Source: Bacteriovoracaceae bacterium
Lineage (GTDB): Bacteria > Bdellovibrionota > Bacteriovoracia > Bacteriovoracales > Bacteriovoracaceae
Assembly (NCBI GenBank): GCA_028101965.1
Contig: JAOHMI010000004.1
Coordinates: 1-64,000 of the forward strand
Direction: 5' to 3'
DNA: 64,000 bases
The notes beneath the pieces are model-generated. The model was not told where the DNA came from, searched no databases, and worked only from the letters and a program-made list of their open reading frames with translations. The position numbers were made by a program, and so were the translations under genes. Shown in pieces: positions 18,466-27,254 of the stretch. Position 1 is the stretch's first letter. Each line of letters opens with the position of its first letter.

Positions 18466-19320
18466 TTATTTTGTTAGTACACAGCCTTTAACTGCTGTAT
18501 CGATTTTAAAATCGGCCGTTAAACATCCGTAGAATTGATGAACTTGCTGACCATAACTGTATTTTTTCATAACAGTTACTTTTCCAGCAGAGTCAACTTC
18601 GCATGGATTATTTAAAGTACATTTTCGCCCTCTTTCATTACTAGTGTTATTCACACCAATAACTTTTCGCGTTCCAGTTTCAATAATTGGAGATCCACTC
18701 GTTCCACCAATAGTCTCACATCCAGGCTTAGAGTAGCGAATTGAATCATTCCAAGACCATTTAGCTTCTTTAAGTTTGAAAATAAAATTATCGATTGAAC
18801 AACGGTATCCTCTTTCCCAGTAACCTGAAACAACGTCCATTTTTGTTCCAACAGTTGATCGAGAAGGCATCATTTCAAAAGCTCTGATTCCCATTTTCTC
18901 TAGATCTTCATAAGTTTCTTTTAACTCATAAAGAGCAGCATCTGTTCCAGTCATCGTTGCATACATTAAAGATTGAGCTGTTATATTAAAAAACTTCATA
19001 TCTTTATCAGCAACTTTCATTTTTCGGTTTGACTTAACATTTTTACGTGCTTCATTTGGCTTTAAAAAACCACCGCCTAAACAATGCCCATTAGTTAAAA
19101 CATAAGCATTTGAAGTTTTTGGCTGTCCACTAAAAATGATAACGGCCCCTGAACAATTGCTCAGTTTAACAATTCCTTCAAAGTCATAATTAAACTTTTC
19201 ATTAGCATTAAAGGTTTTCATAGCAGATACATCATACTCAAGTGCATTAAATGGTGCAGTTGGTAGTGAGTAAGCCGTAGCAAAAGATAGAGATAAAAGA
19301 CTTAGGATAAACAGTTTCAT
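18466..19320 (-). CDS. Secreted trypsin/V8-like serine protease (S1)
   Basis: A 284-residue protein with a signal peptide ending about SFATAYS. The triad is complete: His79 in VLTNGHCLGGG, Asp127 in TGTDAALYEL and Ser208 in GGTSGSPIIE. Several Cys in the mature part could form disulphides, which fits an exported enzyme. GGGAGGAA is six bases before the ATG, a strong ribosome site. A sigma70-like promoter lies upstream and a perfect hairpin terminator downstream, so it is a single-gene unit. The Ser-region motif GxSGSPI resembles that of the protease tail fused to TOPRIM at 10893-11114, so the two proteases may be related. Confidence 0.92.
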   Translation of the reverse strand: MKLFILSLLSLSFATAYSLPTAPFNALEYDVSAMKTFNANEKFNYDFEGIVKLSNCSGAVIIFSGQPKTSNAYVLTNGHCLGGGFLKPNEARKNVKSNRKMKVADKDMKFFNITAQSLMYATMTGTDAALYELKETYEDLEKMGIRAFEMMPSRSTVGTKMDVVSGYWERGYRCSIDNFIFKLKEAKWSWNDSIRYSKPGCETIGGTSGSPIIETGTRKVIGVNNTSNERGRKCTLNNPCEVDSAGKVTVMKKYSYGQQVHQFYGCLTADFKIDTAVKGCVLTK

Positions 19321-19378
19321 TGATTCCTCCCTGGTAATAATAAAACGCTATTCAATGAGATATACTTTGAGTGGAATA

Positions 19379-19407
19379 AGCCTATTCAGCACTTCTCAAG
19401 CTGTCAA
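19379..19407 (-). promoter_or_regulatory. Sigma70-like promoter for the trypsin-like protease
   Basis: On the minus strand, TTGACA (19402-19407) is separated by 17 bp from TAGGCT (19379-19384). It is a consensus -35 with a partial -10, about 58 bp before the start codon. Confidence 0.5.
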
Positions 19408-19485
19408 GGATCTGCTCCGATAATCAAATGGATAGCTATGGTTTTTGTGCTTGGTCAAAAAGACAATAACGACTAAAATAGACTT

Positions 19486-19959
19486 ATGAAAATTAAAACA
19501 AACAGCTTTACCATTACCCAAATGCCTATGAATGATAATCAAAATGAATTAAAAAATATTTACCAAAAAGTTTATGTGGATGAGCAAAAAATTGAGAAAT
19601 CCTTAGTATTTGCTCATAGCAGTACAGAAAATATAAAAACTTTTCTTTTACATTTTAACAATCAAGCTGTTTCAACTGGAAGAGTTCGCTATATCCATGA
19701 CTCAAATCTGGCAAAAATTGAACGCATGGCAACGATTGCAGAGTTCCGAGGATACGGCTTTGCAAAACAAATACTTCTGCATTTAATTAATCAAATTCAA
19801 TCAGAATACCCCATTTATCAAATCATGCTTCACTCTCAAAAGTCTGCGAATAGCTTTTATGAAAAACTTGGATGGACCAAAGAAGGAGATGAGTTTATGG
19901 AAGCAAATATTCTGCATCAAAAGTATTTTTTTTCAGGAACTCGAACTGGGGCCAAATAA
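19486..19959 (+). CDS. GNAT family N-acetyltransferase
   Basis: A 157-residue protein of the GCN5-related acetyltransferase fold. It shows VSTGRVRYI (strand 3), KIERMATIAEFRGYGFAKQI (strand 4 and the acetyl-CoA loop RGYGFA) and SANSFYEKLGW near the end (the FYEKLGW block). This is close to the ElaA/PhnO-like small-molecule acetylases. Substrate unknown. Its stop codon shares one base with the ATG of the next gene (TAATG), so the two are translationally coupled. Confidence 0.85.
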   Translation: MKIKTNSFTITQMPMNDNQNELKNIYQKVYVDEQKIEKSLVFAHSSTENIKTFLLHFNNQAVSTGRVRYIHDSNLAKIERMATIAEFRGYGFAKQILLHLINQIQSEYPIYQIMLHSQKSANSFYEKLGWTKEGDEFMEANILHQKYFFSGTRTGAK

Positions 19960-20675
19960 TGTTTTTAAGAATAGTTCTTCTTTTCATTTTCCTGTTAAAG
20001 ATGAATCCCCTAATAGCCGAAGATGCTTTTATAAATCTATGTTGCCCTCAAGAATCACAGCCCGCCTTAAAAAAAGATTTAGCTTTGATTTTAATCAAGA
20101 ATAAGGATCAATATTCTGAAGAAGAAGGATGTTTTAAAATCTTCACCACCGAAAAAAGAGAAAAAATTATCTCAGCTTTAACCAGAATGAAGCACCCCCA
20201 GTGCCAGCTTGATAGTACTCTTTCTCCTAAACACGGTGGACCACAGTGTAATTTGGAAGTGGAGCAAGTTAGCCGATCAAAAAATTCTCAGCAACAAATC
20301 GGTTTTGAAAATCCTAGAATAATTTTAAATAAAGGGAGTTTTAAACATAAAGGAAATTCTTTGTATCAAATCTCCACTATGAATAATAAATCGGCCTCAA
20401 TTCAATTGGGGCATAATCAAATAAAAGTTCATTGCCAAGTGGATACTAATCAAATGAACTATGGCCTAAAAGTCAGTGTACGATCTCTTACAAATCAACA
20501 ACTAAATTCAACTGAAACTAGTTTGACTTTAAGTAAAGGACAGAAAAGGGAGATTTCTCATTTATTTAATCAGGGGAATAGTTCATCAAGAAATATCGAT
20601 CTCTCCCGAGGTGTTTTATTTAAAACCAATCAGCATCAAAGCGAGTACCAATATTTTATTTATGTGAAGCCTTGA
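19959..20675 (+). CDS. Exported hypothetical protein coupled to the acetyltransferase
   Basis: A 238-residue protein with a signal peptide ending about NPLIAED. It has Cys pairs (LCCP near residue 28) and a Ser/Gln/Asn-rich mature part that looks like beta structure. No family recognised. It is coupled to the GNAT gene by a TAATG junction. Its last 16 bp overlap the end of the convergent nitroreductase gene. Confidence 0.6.
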   Translation: MFLRIVLLFIFLLKMNPLIAEDAFINLCCPQESQPALKKDLALILIKNKDQYSEEEGCFKIFTTEKREKIISALTRMKHPQCQLDSTLSPKHGGPQCNLEVEQVSRSKNSQQQIGFENPRIILNKGSFKHKGNSLYQISTMNNKSASIQLGHNQIKVHCQVDTNQMNYGLKVSVRSLTNQQLNSTETSLTLSKGQKREISHLFNQGNSSSRNIDLSRGVLFKTNQHQSEYQYFIYVKP

Positions 20676-21436
20676 TCTTTGTAATGCTGTAAAAGCAATG
20701 TGGCCATTTCACTTAAATAATCTAGAGAGAATTTTGTTTCCGTATAAACTTGAGAAATATTTTTTAAATCTTTTTCTGCGATAAGAGATCCGAATCGTCC
20801 ACTTGTCTTAAACCGTGCAAATGTGGATTCTTCTCTTTGACGATACAATTGTTCAATCTCCTCTTCGGAAAGAATTTGGTACTTCTCTTTGTGCAGAACT
20901 GCTTCTATGGGAAGACGATCAACTTTCTCTGATTGGCCATCCGGGTATCCCATCACTAAAGAAGTAACCGGAAAAACGTGCTGGGGTAAATTTAGAATTT
21001 CAGAAATTTGAGTGGCACTCGTTAAAGTTGAGCCCATATAGCATATACCTATTCCATAAGCTTCGGCAGCTATGGCCATATTTTGTGCAACCAAGCACAC
21101 ATCGATTACTCCTCGCATAAATCCGAGAAAGTTCTCTCCTGCATAGTCAACTCCAGATTGTTTCATCCAATTTTTAATTCGCCTTTGATCACAACAAAAA
21201 GTAAAAACAACCGGTGCCTGCATAACCATTTTTTGTTCACCATGAGCTTTATATAATTGCTCTTTTAATTCTGAATCTTTTGTCTGAATGATTGAGTAAA
21301 ACTGCATATTGGAAGAAGTCGAAGAGCGAATACCAGAGGTAATAATGTCGGTAAGAATTTCGCTATTTATTGATTTTGGTTTATATTTTCTGATTGAACG
21401 ATGGTCTTGAATTTGCTGATTGAACTGTTGACCCAT
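20660..21436 (-). CDS. NfsA-like FMN nitroreductase
   Basis: A 258-residue flavin oxidoreductase. The N-terminal DHRSIRKYKP (phosphate-binding HRS.R.Y) and the SSTSSNMQFYSII strand are characteristic, as is YGIGICYMGST further on. The C-terminal part matches NfsA/FRP-type NADPH nitro/quinone reductases (LVMGYPDG). I chose the ATG at 21436 because GAGGAGAA stands about seven bases before it. A TTG at 21451 would overlap that ribosome site. Cytosolic; the substrate in vivo is not evident. Confidence 0.88.
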   Translation of the reverse strand: MGQQFNQQIQDHRSIRKYKPKSINSEILTDIITSGIRSSTSSNMQFYSIIQTKDSELKEQLYKAHGEQKMVMQAPVVFTFCCDQRRIKNWMKQSGVDYAGENFLGFMRGVIDVCLVAQNMAIAAEAYGIGICYMGSTLTSATQISEILNLPQHVFPVTSLVMGYPDGQSEKVDRLPIEAVLHKEKYQILSEEEIEQLYRQREESTFARFKTSGRFGSLIAEKDLKNISQVYTETKFSLDYLSEMATLLLQHYKDQGFT

Positions 21437-21604
21437 GATAATTCTCCTCAAAAATAATAGAATATGCGATTAAACTTTTCCTTCTAAGCTTTGAATAATA
21501 CACCCAAAGTCTAAATAAATAAATTTAGTAAGTCGCTTTTTAGTTACCGGTGCCAAAAAAAATTTCTATACTTCGCGAGAATGACAGAACCCCAGGAAAG
21601 AAAG

Positions 21605-22288
21605 ATGAAAATTAACTGCCTCAACTTAGCTAGCTTATTGCTCATTTTACCTCTTACTAACTTTGCTGCTGACAAGAAAATGTCAGACATATCACTAGAT
21701 CTTGATCCTGAAACAAAAACTGTTGTCTATCAAGGACCACAAGTAGAGCTACGCTTTTTAGACGTTATGGCCACCTTAGAAGGAAGAATCCGAAATAAAA
21801 TCGATGCTGAGTCAGCTTCTGAAAAAGTAGACGACGTTCAGCACGTCAATACAAACTTTGGCTTTGGCGCAAGTTATGGAACTATTTATTTAAACCAAAT
21901 TGGAACAAAATTTGGAGCTTATTATCAGGATCTTTCCATAGACTTTGATGGTCAAAATGATTTAGAAACGAAAAATTTTATTTTTGATGCCAACCTGACT
22001 TATGGAATCGATGGGCACCTTTCTGCCATGGCCGGAGTTAATTTTGTCATGGTTAATGAAGCGGACTTTGCTGATACAAATATAAATCAAGGTGATTTCG
22101 TCAATAAATTTGGCGTTCAAGCCAGCCTCAAATACTTTAACCCGGATAGAAAAACATCAATCGGTTTGTCTTATATTGCTTACAATCAAGAAATCGATTA
22201 TGCAGAAAATATTAATGGCGTTGAGTATTCCAATGATACAATGATCCGCTATCGAGGTTTAGTTTTGGATGTGGGATTAGTCTTCTAG
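21605..22288 (+). CDS. Exported outer-membrane beta-barrel-like protein
   Basis: A 227-residue protein. The ATG at 21605 is chosen because it has AGGAAAG upstream and opens a signal peptide ending NFAAD; the ATG at 21581 would mask it. The mature part alternates hydrophobic and polar residues, with many Gly and Tyr (FGFGASYGTIYLNQIGTKFG), and ends in VLDVGLVF, a C-terminal aromatic typical of barrels. It probably sits in the outer membrane. No closer family. Confidence 0.65.
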   Translation: MKINCLNLASLLLILPLTNFAADKKMSDISLDLDPETKTVVYQGPQVELRFLDVMATLEGRIRNKIDAESASEKVDDVQHVNTNFGFGASYGTIYLNQIGTKFGAYYQDLSIDFDGQNDLETKNFIFDANLTYGIDGHLSAMAGVNFVMVNEADFADTNINQGDFVNKFGVQASLKYFNPDRKTSIGLSYIAYNQEIDYAENINGVEYSNDTMIRYRGLVLDVGLVF

Positions 22289-22405
22289 ATTAAATAAACC
22301 CTAACCATCTATTCTTATTACTCTTTATTAAATGTAATAAATTATCATAAATAGTAACATCACCTATAAATAATTCAGTTTATTTACCCTAAAAACACTG
22401 TTTTC

Positions 22406-22435
22406 GCTGACCTGTGTTAATATATTTGCTGACCT
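22406..22435 (+). promoter_or_regulatory. Direct repeats GCTGACCT spaced 22 bp
   Basis: GCTGACCT occurs at 22406-22413 and again at 22428-22435. The start-to-start distance is 22 bp, about two helical turns, in front of the gene at 22453. This is compatible with an operator for a dimeric regulator. It is a pattern only, with no known consensus. Confidence 0.25.
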
Positions 22436-22452
22436 AAGAGGATGAACGTTAA

Positions 22453-23124
22453 ATGAAGAATATTATTTCAACCAGTTATAAATCAATGATTTTTGGCTTC
22501 GCGCTAATAAGTCACTTGTCATTTTCACAATCAAATACCTATCTTGTTACGATCAACGGAGAAACTTTTGAAAAAGAGTATCCACAAGTATCTGAATTTG
22601 ATTACTGCAAGATTGAAAATCGACATCTACATAGATTTTGCGGAGAAAATACTCTCTCTTATACAGACCTTTTTCAAAATGAAGAGCCGGTCAAAGTTAA
22701 AAGTGGGAGACAAAAGAATATTTCTTCTAAAAACAAAACATATCACTTATATACCGGTAAGCAACGTTCACAAATTCTAGAAAGAGATAAAAGACTTCGA
22801 GAAGTTAGTCACTCTTTAGAAAACAACCCTATTCTAGCGAAGTCAATTGATCTTGACTACAACTCGTCTCAAGGGACTTGGAGTAGCTCTACTAAGTTAA
22901 ACAGTAAAGAAGTTATCCGGCTCTTTACTATTCTTAATCAAGAGACTGAAGGACAATTTTTAGAATACTCACTAAGCCAAAATCATATATCCAGCCAATT
23001 TAATAAGAATCTAGACCAGAGATGCTATGATCTTTTAGAAGAGATTGGTCAGCTAAAAGAGCAAAAAAATATAACCGACTCCTCAACGAAATCGGCTATA
23101 TTCTTTAATCGATGTACAACGTAA
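22453..23124 (+). CDS. Exported hypothetical protein
   Basis: A 223-residue protein with a signal peptide ending HLSFSQS. The mature part is hydrophilic, has four or five Cys (YCKIENRHLHRFCGE near residue 56, CYDLLEE and a Cys near the end) and lacks membrane segments. No family recognised. AAGAGGA lies about ten bases before the ATG. It is convergent with ndk, 17 bp apart. Confidence 0.55.
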   Translation: MKNIISTSYKSMIFGFALISHLSFSQSNTYLVTINGETFEKEYPQVSEFDYCKIENRHLHRFCGENTLSYTDLFQNEEPVKVKSGRQKNISSKNKTYHLYTGKQRSQILERDKRLREVSHSLENNPILAKSIDLDYNSSQGTWSSSTKLNSKEVIRLFTILNQETEGQFLEYSLSQNHISSQFNKNLDQRCYDLLEEIGQLKEQKNITDSSTKSAIFFNRCTT

Positions 23125-23141
23125 TTATTCTTAAAAACTAA

Positions 23142-23570
23142 TTAGAAACGATCTGAAATTTCATTCTTCTCAAAGAAGTATGATAATTCTCTCTCAGCAC
23201 TGGCAGCAGAGTCTGAACCGTGAACCGCATTTTCACCAACTGAAGCCGCATATAATTTTCGGATTGTTCCTTCCGCAGCATCAGCAGGATTCGTTGCTCC
23301 CATGATTTCGCGATTTTTAGTAACGGCACTTTCTCCTTCTAAACATAGAAGTAAAACAGGTGCAGAGGTCATGAACTCAACTAATTCACCAAAGAATGGT
23401 CGATCTTTGTGTTCAATATAAAATCCTTCAGCTTTTTCTTTTGATAAAGTTGTGAATCTCGCAGCAGCAATTCTCAAACCATTTTTTTCAAAAATAGCCA
23501 GGATATTTCCAATGTTATTATCTTTAACAGCATTAGGCTTAATAATACTAAACGTTTTTTCAGTTGCCAT
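23142..23570 (-). CDS. ndk: Nucleoside diphosphate kinase
   Basis: A 142-residue enzyme that moves the gamma phosphate between NTPs and NDPs. The whole family signature is present: [17 protein letters not shown] at the start, [18 protein letters not shown] (ATP binding) and NAVHGSDSA with the phosphorylated His117. Its length is normal. AAGGAG stands nine bases before the ATG. It lies 139 bp downstream of sucCD on the same strand, with a hairpin between, so it may be partly co-transcribed. The pairing is logical because SucCD makes NTP. Confidence 0.97.
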   Translation of the reverse strand: MATEKTFSIIKPNAVKDNNIGNILAIFEKNGLRIAAARFTTLSKEKAEGFYIEHKDRPFFGELVEFMTSAPVLLLCLEGESAVTKNREIMGATNPADAAEGTIRKLYAASVGENAVHGSDSAASAERELSYFFEKNEISDRF

Positions 23571-23625
23571 AAAATGAGCTCCTTAAATAAATTTACCTAA
23601 TCATCTGATGTCAGAAATAGGTAAA

Positions 23626-23653
23626 AGGGTGTTAATTAAAAATTGAACACCCT
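23626..23653 (-). terminator. Hairpin between sucD and ndk
   Basis: AGGGTGTT and AACACCCT form a perfect 8-bp stem around a 12-nt loop. On the minus strand it is followed by only four T before mixed sequence. It is a weak terminator or attenuator after sucCD that would let some transcripts reach ndk. Confidence 0.45.
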
Positions 23654-23709
23654 ATAAATAAAAGAAAATGTCGAATTTGGAAACGAAAAACTCTCAGAGA
23701 GAGAAAAAA

Positions 23710-24579
23710 TTACTTTAGTGCCTTGGCCATCATTTCACCCAATTGAGCCGGGCTTCTGGCAACAGTAATACCACATTCCTCTAAGATTTGAAATTTTGCT
23801 TCAGCAGTATCATCACCACCGGAAATTATCGCTCCAGCATGTCCCATTCTTTTCCCTTTAGGGGCAGAAGCACCTGCAATAAAGCCAACCACTGGTTTTG
23901 ACATATTCTCTTGAATCCATCGAGCTGCATCAGTTTCAGCTGATCCACCAATTTCACCAATCATTATAACCGCATCCGTATCTTCGTCTTTTTCAAATAG
24001 CTCTAAACAGTCAATAAAATCGGTACCATTCACTGGATCACCACCAATTCCCACGCAAGTAGATTGACCGATTTCTCTTTGAGTTAACTGGTAAACTGCT
24101 TCATAAGTAAGAGTTCCTGAACGAGAGACCACCCCAACTCTACCCGGCATATGAATGTGACCAGGCATAATTCCCATTTTACACTCACCTGGAGTAATTA
24201 TCCCAGGGCAATTTGGACCAATCAGGCGAGAAGAACTATTCTCAATCACACTTTTCACTCTAACCATATCATTTATGGGAATTCCCTCGGTAATAGCAAT
24301 GATAAGAGGGATCTTTGCATCCACAGCTTCTAAGATAGAATCCGCTGCAAATGGCGGGGGAACAAACAACATTGCCGCATTCGCTTCAGTTTCACTGACG
24401 GCTTCACTGACAGAGTTATATACATGAATTCCTTCATGAACAGTCCCACCTTTTCCAGGAGTGACTCCACCTACAATATTTGTTCCATAGTCACGGGACT
24501 GCAATGTATGGAAGGTTCCTTGTTTTCCCGTTACACCAACGGTAATTACTTTAGTATCTCGATTTATTAGAATTGCCAT
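23710..24579 (-). CDS. sucD: Succinyl-CoA synthetase, alpha subunit
   Basis: A 289-residue subunit. It has the CoA-binding start ([16 protein letters not shown]), [20 protein letters not shown] and the phosphohistidine region [12 protein letters not shown]. Full length for the family. With SucC it interconverts succinyl-CoA and succinate with ATP or GTP formation in the TCA cycle. The start is 3 bp after the sucC stop, a standard operon. Confidence 0.98.
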   Translation of the reverse strand: MAILINRDTKVITVGVTGKQGTFHTLQSRDYGTNIVGGVTPGKGGTVHEGIHVYNSVSEAVSETEANAAMLFVPPPFAADSILEAVDAKIPLIIAITEGIPINDMVRVKSVIENSSSRLIGPNCPGIITPGECKMGIMPGHIHMPGRVGVVSRSGTLTYEAVYQLTQREIGQSTCVGIGGDPVNGTDFIDCLELFEKDEDTDAVIMIGEIGGSAETDAARWIQENMSKPVVGFIAGASAPKGKRMGHAGAIISGGDDTAEAKFQILEECGITVARSPAQLGEMMAKALK

Positions 24580-24582
24580 TGG

Positions 24583-25749
24583 TTACTCCCCTTTTGTCGC
24601 CGCTACTGCTTTTTCCGCAGCATCTTTTAAATCATCAGCTGATGTTATTTGAAGACCTGAGTCGTTTAATATTTTTTTACCAATTGAAACGTTAGTTCCT
24701 TCTAGACGTACAATTAAAGGAACTTTGAGTTCAAGAGACTTCGCCGCAGCGACAATCCCCTCTGCAATAATGTCACATTTCATTATTCCACCAAAAATAT
24801 TAACTAGAATGGCTTTTACATTATCGTCTCTTAAAATAATCTTAAAAGCTGCTTCAACAGTTTCCTTAGTGGCCCCTCCCCCTACATCAAGGAAGTTTGC
24901 GGGCTCTCCGCCATGAAGCTTAATGATATCCATTGTGGCCATGGCTAAACCTGCTCCATTAACTAAGCAACCAATGTCTCCATCAAGAGAAATGTAGCTC
25001 AATCCAAATTGACCAGCTTCCAGCTCTTCAGCACTTTCCTCCGTAGCATCTCTTAAAGAAGATACTTCTGGATGTCTAAAAAGCCCATTGTCATCAAAGT
25101 TTAACTTAGCATCCAAAGCAATAACGTCACCTGACTTAGTTACCACGAGAGGATTGATCTCAGCGATTGAGCAGTCCTTCGCCATATACAAGTCATAAAG
25201 ACCTCTAAAAAACTTGATTGCCTTTTTTAATGTATCTCCAGATAAACCTATTCCGAAGCCAAGTTTTCGCCCAATGAAAGGAGTAAATCCAATAGCAGGG
25301 TCTATAGTAGCTTTGATAATTTTTTCTGGTGTTTCTTTCGCAACTTTCTCAATTTCAACTCCACCTTCCCGAGAAGCCATCATGGTAATCTTTCCTAGGT
25401 TACGATCAAGAACAATCCCTACATAGTATTCGTGTTGGATATCACAGCCCTCTTCCACAAAAATTTTATGAACATTTTTTCCCTCAGGTCCGGTTTGATG
25501 GGTAACTAAGTTCATCCCTAAGATATCCTCAGCGTATTTTTTCACCTCTTCCATGGACTTAGCAACTTTAACACCGCCACCTTTACCACGACCACCTGCG
25601 TGAATTTGAGCTTTAACCACCCAAATATCTCCTCCTAACTTTTCTGCAATTTGCACAGCTTCATCAACCGAGTGGGCAACTTCCCCTCTCAGAACGGATA
25701 TATCGAAGTCCCGCATTAGCGCTTTGGCTTGGTACTCGTGTACATTCAT
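24583..25749 (-). CDS. sucC: Succinyl-CoA synthetase, beta subunit
   Basis: A 388-residue subunit. The start at 25749 gives the family N-terminus [12 protein letters not shown] and has AAGGAG six bases before; an upstream start at 25797 would add a non-conserved leader. It shows the ATP-grasp domain ([20 protein letters not shown]), the [16 protein letters not shown] stretch and the C-terminal nucleotide-binding [15 protein letters not shown] loop. It is the first gene of the sucCD unit. Confidence 0.98.
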   Translation of the reverse strand: MNVHEYQAKALMRDFDISVLRGEVAHSVDEAVQIAEKLGGDIWVVKAQIHAGGRGKGGGVKVAKSMEEVKKYAEDILGMNLVTHQTGPEGKNVHKIFVEEGCDIQHEYYVGIVLDRNLGKITMMASREGGVEIEKVAKETPEKIIKATIDPAIGFTPFIGRKLGFGIGLSGDTLKKAIKFFRGLYDLYMAKDCSIAEINPLVVTKSGDVIALDAKLNFDDNGLFRHPEVSSLRDATEESAEELEAGQFGLSYISLDGDIGCLVNGAGLAMATMDIIKLHGGEPANFLDVGGGATKETVEAAFKIILRDDNVKAILVNIFGGIMKCDIIAEGIVAAAKSLELKVPLIVRLEGTNVSIGKKILNDSGLQITSADDLKDAAEKAVAATKGE

Positions 25750-25817
25750 TACTTTCTCCTTGCGAATTTTATTGCTATATTCTCGTATACTACACACGCG
25801 ATGAAAAGGTATTCTCT

Positions 25818-26708
25818 ATGAAAAAAATCCAATTCTTACATCCGAGTACCTTTAAATTAGATGGCGGGGCCATGTTTGGAATCATCCCCAAACCTTTATG
25901 GGAAAAGAAAATTCCGGCGGATGAAAAAAATCGCATCCACATGTCACTTCGTGTACCCTATATCGAAACTCAAGAAAGAAAAATTTTGATTGATACTGGA
26001 ATTGGCTTTAGTAATCCAGAAAAATTTGAAAAAATATTTGCTATTCAACACAACTATGAAAGTTTTGAGTATATGCTTAATAAAGAATGTGGGATTAGCT
26101 GCTCTGACATCACTGACATTATCCTAACTCATTTGCATTTCGATCATGTAGGCGGCTTATGTCAAAATATAGATGAAGTGCAGATAAAGAATCTAGAGCA
26201 AGAACGAAAAAAAACCCCAGCCTCAAGTTTTTCACAGGCCAGAATTCACACTCACCGTCAACATTTTGAATATGCTCAGAACCCTTCTCAAAGAGACTCA
26301 GGAAGTTTTCACTCCCACCTGTTCCTGCCGCTTCTTAAATCCAAACAAAAACAAGGCTTATTGAACTTAGTCGAGGGGGATTCCGGATTAATTTTAACAG
26401 ATGATGATCTCAAAATAAATTATAAAACCAGCCAAGGACATACTCCTTTTATGATCCATCCAATCATTGATCAAGAATGGATTTATATGGCCGACCTTAT
26501 TCCAACTCATGCACACCTCCCAATTCCTTGGGTAATGGGCTATGATATTAGTCCCGCGATAACATGTGAATATAAAGAAAAGTTTTTGCGATATGCGCTT
26601 GAAAACAAATTACAGTTAATTTACGAGCATGATATTGAATATATTGGAGCGAAAATGGACGAATCCAAAGAAAGTTGGACTACCCTACAAGAGAGCTCGG
26701 ATATATAA
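25818..26708 (+). CDS. Metallo-beta-lactamase fold hydrolase
   Basis: A 296-residue MBL-fold enzyme. The dinuclear metal motif is THLHFDHVGGL (His105, His107, Asp109, His110), preceded by ILIDTGIGF. Later ligands are likely the His in SQGHTPFM and the Asp in YMADLIPTHAHL. It most resembles the lactonase/AttM and quorum-quenching-like branch, but the substrate cannot be told. Soluble, single gene. AAAGG precedes the ATG. It is divergent from sucC, 68 bp apart. Confidence 0.88.
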   Translation: MKKIQFLHPSTFKLDGGAMFGIIPKPLWEKKIPADEKNRIHMSLRVPYIETQERKILIDTGIGFSNPEKFEKIFAIQHNYESFEYMLNKECGISCSDITDIILTHLHFDHVGGLCQNIDEVQIKNLEQERKKTPASSFSQARIHTHRQHFEYAQNPSQRDSGSFHSHLFLPLLKSKQKQGLLNLVEGDSGLILTDDDLKINYKTSQGHTPFMIHPIIDQEWIYMADLIPTHAHLPIPWVMGYDISPAITCEYKEKFLRYALENKLQLIYEHDIEYIGAKMDESKESWTTLQESSDI

Positions 26709-26799
26709 TAATTAAACTTTTTTTACCTAATCCAGATAACTAAATATTTTTCGTTTTTTTGGCGAAAAGAATACTATCCCAATAACAAATGAAGGTACT

Positions 26800-27198
26800 A
26801 TGACTTTAAAAGAACTAATTGAATCCACTGAGCAAAATGAAATCTTCTCTGTTAATAAGGATACTTCCGTCTGCGATACGGCCAAGATGATGCAAGAAAA
26901 AAAAATAGGCTTCCTCTTGGTAAAAGATGAGGGTGAAGTCTGCGGTGTTGTCTCTGAAAGAGATATTGTTTATAAAACTGCAACTCAAGATTTTAAAAGT
27001 ACAGAACATTTTGTGTCTGAAATTATGTCCACCAAAATTATATGGGGCCAACAAGATGATAATATTCGTTCCGTTTTAGATAAAATGAAAAAAGGTAACT
27101 TTCGCCATCTTCCCGTTCGCAGTGAAAACGGAATTCTTGGAATTGTTTCAGAAAGAGATATAACAACTTATTTTTTGAATAAAATTAAAGGTGCATAA
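26800..27198 (+). CDS. CBS-domain pair protein
   Basis: A 132-residue protein consisting of two CBS domains. Repeat 1 has DTAKMMQEKKIGFLLVKD and GVVSERDIVYK; repeat 2 has VLDKMKKGNFRHLPVRSE and GIVSERDITTY. Such stand-alone Bateman modules sense adenosyl ligands and regulate partners. No partner is obvious here. AAGG precedes the start. Confidence 0.9.
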   Translation: MTLKELIESTEQNEIFSVNKDTSVCDTAKMMQEKKIGFLLVKDEGEVCGVVSERDIVYKTATQDFKSTEHFVSEIMSTKIIWGQQDDNIRSVLDKMKKGNFRHLPVRSENGILGIVSERDITTYFLNKIKGA

Positions 27199-27254
27199 TT
27201 CATTTATCTCGATACTAACTCTTTTTATGGTCATTAGGATTTATGAAGAAAACT

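Noticed and set aside
25750-25797. Upstream start for sucC
   Set aside because: The added residues are not part of the family, and the AAGGAG lies downstream of that start, next to 25749.
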